Below are positions 60,579 through 64,000 of a stretch of DNA of 64,000 bases, piece after piece. The stretch spans positions 1 to 64,000 of the forward strand of contig NZ_JAATEO010000010.1 of assembly GCF_012034245.1 (NCBI RefSeq). Reading direction: 5' to 3'. Numbering within the stretch: the first letter of the stretch is position 1; each line of letters starts with the position of its first letter. Below the pieces are notes generated by a model that was not told where the DNA came from, did no database searches, and was given only the letters and a program-made list of their open reading frames with translations. A program made the position numbers and the translations under genes. This DNA is from Micromonospora thermarum. Its GTDB lineage: Bacteria; Actinomycetota; Actinomycetes; Mycobacteriales; Micromonosporaceae.

Positions 60579-61621
60579 GACGACCTCCGCCGGCCGCGCA
60601 GCAGCAGGAACATGAGGTACGGGCCGCCGATGGCGGCGGTCAACACCCCGGCCGGCAACTGGGTGGGCGCGAACAGCCGCCGGCCGGCCAGGTCGGCGAG
60701 CACCAGCAGCAGCGCGCCCAGCAGTGCCGCGCACACCAGCGGCGGGCGCTCGGCGCGGACCAGGCGACGAGCCAGTTGCGGCGCCACCAGGGCGACGAAG
60801 TCGACCGCGCCGACCTGGGCGGTGACCATCGCGGCGACCAGCACGCCGGTGCCGGCCAACCCGATCCGGCGGGCCACCGGCCGCAGCCCGATGCCGCGGG
60901 CGGTGTCGTCGTCCAGGGCGCTGCTGTTGAGGGCCCAGCCGGCCCACGCCAGCACCGGCAGGAGCGCGACCAGCGTCACGGTGATCCACACCGTCTCCGT
61001 CCAGCCCTTGCCGGCGAGGGTGCCGATCAGCCAGATCTGCGCCCGCAGGCCGTCGATCGGGTCGGCGGTGAGCAGGACCACCTCGGTGAGCGCTCGCAGC
61101 GCGAACGCCACCGCCACGCCGGCGAGCACGAACCGCTGGGCGGCCAGGCCGTGCCGGGCGCCGAGGACCAGCAGCAGGGCGGCGGCGACCAGACCGCCGA
61201 CCAGGGCGCTCGACGCGACCAGGACGGCGGCGGCGCCGCTGGTCAGGGCCACCGTGGCGGCGAGGCCGGCGCCCTGGGTGATGCCGATGACGTCGGGACT
61301 GGCGAGCGGGTTGCGGGCCACGCTCTGGATCAGCGTGCCGGCCACCCCGAACGCCGCGCCGGCCGCGGCCGCGAGCACCAGCCGGGGCAGCCGCAGGTCG
61401 AGGACCAGCAGGTCGTACGGGGTGCCGGCGCCGGAGAGCGCCCGCAGCACGTCCGGAGCGGCGACGAACGGGGTGCCGAGCGAGAGGCTGAGCACGCCGG
61501 CGGCGAGCAGCAGGACGACGAGTACGGCGGCGGCGAGCACCGACCGGCGGCGGATCTGCACGCTGACCGGCCCGACCTTCAGGAGCGACCGCCCGGGCAG
61601 CGCGGTGACCGTGGCGCTCAC
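60575..61621 (-). CDS. FecCD family siderophore permease
   Basis: A 348-residue permease with about 10 membrane helices. Typical family blocks are LRLPRLVLAAAAGAAFGVAG, TLIQSVARNPLASPDVIGIT and, at the cytoplasmic coupling loop, DDTARGIGLRPVARRIGLAG; it ends LPAGVLTAAIGGPYLMFLLL. It forms a heterodimeric channel with the second permease. The GTG start overlaps the stop of that gene (GTGA, 61618-61621). Confidence 0.92.
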   Translation of the reverse strand: MSATVTALPGRSLLKVGPVSVQIRRRSVLAAAVLVVLLLAAGVLSLSLGTPFVAAPDVLRALSGAGTPYDLLVLDLRLPRLVLAAAAGAAFGVAGTLIQSVARNPLASPDVIGITQGAGLAATVALTSGAAAVLVASSALVGGLVAAALLLVLGARHGLAAQRFVLAGVAVAFALRALTEVVLLTADPIDGLRAQIWLIGTLAGKGWTETVWITVTLVALLPVLAWAGWALNSSALDDDTARGIGLRPVARRIGLAGTGVLVAAMVTAQVGAVDFVALVAPQLARRLVRAERPPLVCAALLGALLLVLADLAGRRLFAPTQLPAGVLTAAIGGPYLMFLLLRGRRRSS

Positions 61622-62664
61622 GCGGTCACCACCTTGGCCCGACGGACCATGATCGCCAGCAGGGGCGCGCCGATCAGCGCGGTGACGATGCCGGCCGGCA
61701 CCTCGCCCGGCGGGTCGACGAGCCGGCCGACCACGTCGGCGCCGAGCAGCAGCGCCGGGCCGAGGAGAGCCGAGAGCGCGAGCGTCCAGCGGTGGTCCGC
61801 GCCGACCAGGGCCCGGGCCAGGTGCGGGACGGCGAGACCGACGAACGCGATCGGCCCGGCGGCGGCGACCGCGGCACCCGTGAGCAGCACGGCGGCCGCG
61901 CCGCCGCCCAGGCGGACCAGGCCGATCCGGTGCCCGAGCCCCCGCGCCACGTCGTCGCCGAGGGCGAGGGCGTCCAGGCCGCGGGCGACCAGGGCGGCCA
62001 GCACCAGACCGGCGAGGACGAACGGAAGCACCTGCCCGGCGACCGACAGGTCCCGACCGGTGAGCCCGCCGACGACCCAGAACCGGTAGTCCTCGAAGGT
62101 CCGGGCGTCGATGCTGAGCAGCGCGTACACGATCGAGGCCAGGCTCGCGTCGAGGGCCGCGCCGACCAGCGCGAGGGTGACCGGGCTGGCGCCCTCCCGG
62201 GCGCGGGCGGCGACCGCGAAGACCAGCACGCCGGCGCCGAGCGCCCCGGCGATGCCGAACCAGACGTACCCGGCGAGGGTGGACACCCCGAACACGGAGA
62301 TCGCGAGCACCACGCCGAACGAGGCGCCGGCGCTGATGCCGAGGATCCGGGGCTCGGCCAGGGGGTTGCGGGTCAGTGCCTGGAGCAGCACCCCGGCCAC
62401 GGCGAGCGCCGTCCCGACGGCGAGGCCGAGCGCCGTACGCGGCATCCGGAGGTCCCGGACGATCGTGGTGGCCTCGCCGGTGTCCGGCGCGACGAGCGCG
62501 TGCCACACCTGGTCGACGGTGAGCGGGCGGCTGCCCAGGGCGAAACTCGCCAGCACCGCCAGCACCAGCAGGATCGCCGCCGCCGCGATGACCGCCAGCC
62601 GGCGGCCGACGCGCGCGCGGGCGGGGGAACCGGCCGGGGCGGGCCGGGTGGCGAGGGTGGTCAC
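61618..62664 (-). CDS. FecCD family siderophore permease
   Basis: A 348-residue permease, the first gene of the operon. It has a basic start, a first helix (LAVIAAAAILLVLAVLASFA), the block LRMPRTALGLAVGTALAVAG and ALTRNPLAEPRILGISAGAS, and about 10 helices in all. AGGAGA stands before GTG 62664. Order in the operon: this permease, second permease, repeat protein, ATPase, binding protein, all overlapping by one to four bases. Iron-box-like sites lie 22-66 bp upstream. Confidence 0.92.
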   Translation of the reverse strand: MTTLATRPAPAGSPARARVGRRLAVIAAAAILLVLAVLASFALGSRPLTVDQVWHALVAPDTGEATTIVRDLRMPRTALGLAVGTALAVAGVLLQALTRNPLAEPRILGISAGASFGVVLAISVFGVSTLAGYVWFGIAGALGAGVLVFAVAARAREGASPVTLALVGAALDASLASIVYALLSIDARTFEDYRFWVVGGLTGRDLSVAGQVLPFVLAGLVLAALVARGLDALALGDDVARGLGHRIGLVRLGGGAAAVLLTGAAVAAAGPIAFVGLAVPHLARALVGADHRWTLALSALLGPALLLGADVVGRLVDPPGEVPAGIVTALIGAPLLAIMVRRAKVVTA

Positions 62665-62685
62665 GGGTCTCCTGAACAGGGGCGC

Positions 62686-62704
62686 TTAGGTGCGCCTTAC
62701 CTTA
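62686..62704. promoter_or_regulatory. iron box (DtxR/IdeR-type operator) 1
   Basis: TTAGGTGCGCCTTACCTTA matches the 19-bp iron box TTAGGTTAGGCTAACCTAA at 14 of 19 positions and keeps both TTAGG/CCT-A outer parts. It is 22 bp before the first permease start, so iron-loaded repressor would shut the operon. Confidence 0.7.
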
Positions 62705-62712
62705 GCTGACGA

Positions 62713-62730
62713 GGTTAGGGAGACCTAACC
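62713..62730. promoter_or_regulatory. iron box-like palindrome 2
   Basis: GGTTAGG (62713-62719) and CCTAACC (62724-62730) form a perfect 7-bp inverted repeat around GAGA, resembling a second DtxR/IdeR operator half-pair arrangement next to iron box 1. Confidence 0.55.
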
Positions 62731-62798
62731 AGCGGCGGTCGATCCGGTCCGACGCGAGAAGCGGCGCTCCACGACCGGAGCGGCCCTACCCTGGGAAG

Positions 62799-63158
62799 AT
62801 GCGATTCGACCAGCACACGGTCGTCCTCCTGGTCCGCCCACCGGACGCGCCGGAGCTGCCAACGGAGGCGCTCGACCGCCTCCAGGACGCCCACCTGGCG
62901 CATCAGGCCGGGCTGGCGGAGCAGGGTCTCGTGCTCGCCGCCGGTCCGTTCGTCGACACCGACGACGAGCGGCTGCGCGGGTTCGTGGTGCTCTCGATCT
63001 CGCCGGACGAGGCGCGCGAGCTGTACGCGAACGACCCGGCGGTCCGCGCCGGACGGCTCGCCGTTCAGGTGATGAGCTGGATGGTGCCGGAGGGGATCCT
63101 CCGCTTCGAGAGCGTGCCGATGCCCCGCTCGATGCTGGAGGCCGCGGCCGGCGACTGA
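62799..63158 (+). CDS. YciI family protein
   Basis: A 119-residue ferredoxin-like protein of the YciI/DGPF group. It has LRVPPDAPELPTEALDRLQD-like start, the His in DAHLAHQAGLAEQGLVLAAG, and the tail MSWMVPEGILRFESVPMPRS. Members may be enzymes related to muconolactone isomerases; the role is unknown. TACCCT (62788-62793) just upstream could be a -10 element. It is divergent from the siderophore operon. Confidence 0.85.
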   Translation: MRFDQHTVVLLVRPPDAPELPTEALDRLQDAHLAHQAGLAEQGLVLAAGPFVDTDDERLRGFVVLSISPDEARELYANDPAVRAGRLAVQVMSWMVPEGILRFESVPMPRSMLEAAAGD

Positions 63159-63250
63159 CCGGCAGTTGCGCGGGCCGGCTACCGTGCCCGCCGTGAGCGA
63201 CGACTCAAGCGCGGTCGACGGCTGACCGCCGTCCGCCGGCCCGGAGAAGG

Positions 63251-63667
63251 TCAGCCGGCGCGCTGGGGCGAGGCCGGCCCGTCCGGCTGGGCGTCCGCTC
63301 CGGCGGCCAGCTCGCCGACCGGCACGGCCCGTAGGGCGTCCACCGTGCCGACGATCACCCGCAACGCCGGGTGGTAGTCGTGCAGCACCTGGCGACAGCG
63401 CTCGCACGGCGGCAGCACCTCCCGCCCCCGGTCCCCCACGACGACGATCGTCTCCAGCTCGGTGACGCCCTGCGTGGCGGCGGCGCCGACCGTGACGACC
63501 TCGGCGCACAGGTCACCCGTGGCGTGGCGGACGTTCACCCCGCTGAAGACCCGCCCGTCGGCGGTCCGCGCCGCCGCCGCCACGGTGTGCCGGTCGCTGC
63601 GGCAGCGCAGCTTCGCCACCGCCGTGGCCGCCTGCACCAACGCCCGGTCGGTGTCCCGCATCGTCAT
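63251..63667 (-). CDS. cytidine deaminase-like protein
   Basis: A 138-residue zinc-dependent deaminase fold. The first ligand motif is CAEVVTVG (a cysteine in place of His, as in tetrameric cytidine deaminases), preceded by FSGVNVRHATGDL; the second is PCERCRQVL with the two zinc Cys. It resembles bacterial cytidine/blasticidin-type deaminases. Substrate unproven. ATG 63667; an in-frame ATG two codons later is possible. Confidence 0.85.
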   Translation of the reverse strand: MTMRDTDRALVQAATAVAKLRCRSDRHTVAAAARTADGRVFSGVNVRHATGDLCAEVVTVGAAATQGVTELETIVVVGDRGREVLPPCERCRQVLHDYHPALRVIVGTVDALRAVPVGELAAGADAQPDGPASPQRAG

Positions 63668-63770
63668 GGTCCCGCCCCCGGTGGTCGACGTCGGCGGTCA
63701 ACTCTAGACGTAGCGCACGCCGATAACCCCGGGGCGCTGGGCGTCCGGCCTGCCTATCCTTGGCGGCGAC

Positions 63771-64000
63771 ATGCAGAAAGAAGCCGCCTCCGCCGCGCCC
63801 GACTCCGCCCGCGAGCTGCACCGCCGCCTGAGCCCCCTGATGTTCCGCGACCAGCGCCGCCTCCAGCGGCGGCTGGACGGCGTCCGGAAGCTGCGCGACC
63901 CGCAGCGCCGGGAGTCGGCGCTGGCCGAGATCGCCGCCGACGTGGCACGGGCCGAGGCGCGGCTGGCGAGCCGGCGGGCGGCCGTACCGGCGATCACCTA
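63771..64000 (+). CDS. hrpA: HrpA-type ATP-dependent RNA helicase, 5' end only
   Basis: The window ends after about 76 codons. The visible residues (ELHRRLSPLMFRDQRRLQRR, then LDGVRKLRDPQRRESALAEI and RAEARLASRRAAVPAIT) match the helical N-terminal extension of bacterial HrpA RNA helicases; the DEAH motor would lie beyond the edge. Confidence is moderate because no helicase motif is in view. HrpB, a relative, is encoded at 31992-34550. Confidence 0.7.
   Translation, partial: MQKEAASAAPDSARELHRRLSPLMFRDQRRLQRRLDGVRKLRDPQRRESALAEIAADVARAEARLASRRAAVPAIT

Noticed and set aside
63159..63250. A tiny frame starting GTG near 63193.
   Set aside because: Only about 10 codons, no ribosome binding site and no recognisable feature.

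Overview
The window is chromosomal DNA from a very GC-rich actinomycete. The best guess is a Micromonosporaceae member, probably Micromonospora or a close relative. Grounds: strong G/C bias at third codon positions, many GTG starts, GTGA/ATGA start-stop overlaps, an XRE/DUF5753 regulator next to a DUF397 gene, a class F sortase, two secreted cellulases with CBM2 modules, DtxR/IdeR-type iron boxes, and GGGGCCC-centred terminator hairpins. I saw no rRNA, tRNA, CRISPR array, insertion sequence, integrase or phage gene. The region looks like ordinary chromosome with small accessory and damaged patches.

Layout. 0-11 kb: SRPBCC/SDR pair, polyprenol-phosphate mannosyltransferase, phytoene-desaturase-like oxidoreductase, aldehyde dehydrogenase, then a run of small stress-type genes (ChaB, BrkB/YihY, DUF2795, SRPBCC, small hypotheticals, mechanosensitive channel). 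11-17.5 kb: PAS/GAF/SpoIIE phosphatase, HAD hydrolase, proton antiporter, FAD oxidoreductase, DUF3072 protein, phosphodiesterase. 17.5-24 kb: GH6 cellulase, a GH15/SDR pair, general stress protein, MarR/pirin operon. 24-35 kb: phospholipase D, SigB/SigF-type sigma factor, amino-acid permease with acetyltransferase, GPP34 protein, XRE/DUF397 pair, HrpB helicase, PP2C phosphatase. 35-42.5 kb: GH9 cellulase, alpha/beta hydrolase, then a damaged stretch with a frameshifted acetyltransferase, a penicillin-binding protein that lost its transpeptidase domain, and a 5'-truncated acetyltransferase. 42.5-54 kb: second antiporter, LLM oxidoreductase, semialdehyde dehydrogenase, SGNH lipoprotein, EcsC protein, PAC2 protein, exonuclease III, MhuD-like heme oxygenase, sortase with its likely substrate. 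54-64 kb: TrmB, DUF3516 helicase, an operator-controlled unknown gene, a siderophore ABC operon with an extra repeat-protein gene, YciI protein, cytidine-deaminase-like protein, and the start of hrpA.

How it fits together. (1) Stress: sites of the form GTTW-N14-17-GGGWAB, as recognised by SigB/SigF-type sigma factors, lie before many small stress-type genes (eight good sites, four weaker). The window also encodes such a sigma factor (26994-27821) and a SpoIIE-type phosphatase (11216-13345). (2) Cellulose: both cellulases have a 14-bp palindrome matching the CebR operator at their promoters, so they are probably co-induced by cello-oligosaccharides. (3) Iron: the siderophore transporter has two iron-box-like sites, and a heme oxygenase of the mycobacterial MhuD type lies about 6 kb away. 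(4) Four convergent gene pairs end in related inverted repeats, two of them clearly the same element.

All family names come from recognising sequence motifs by eye. No database search was run.
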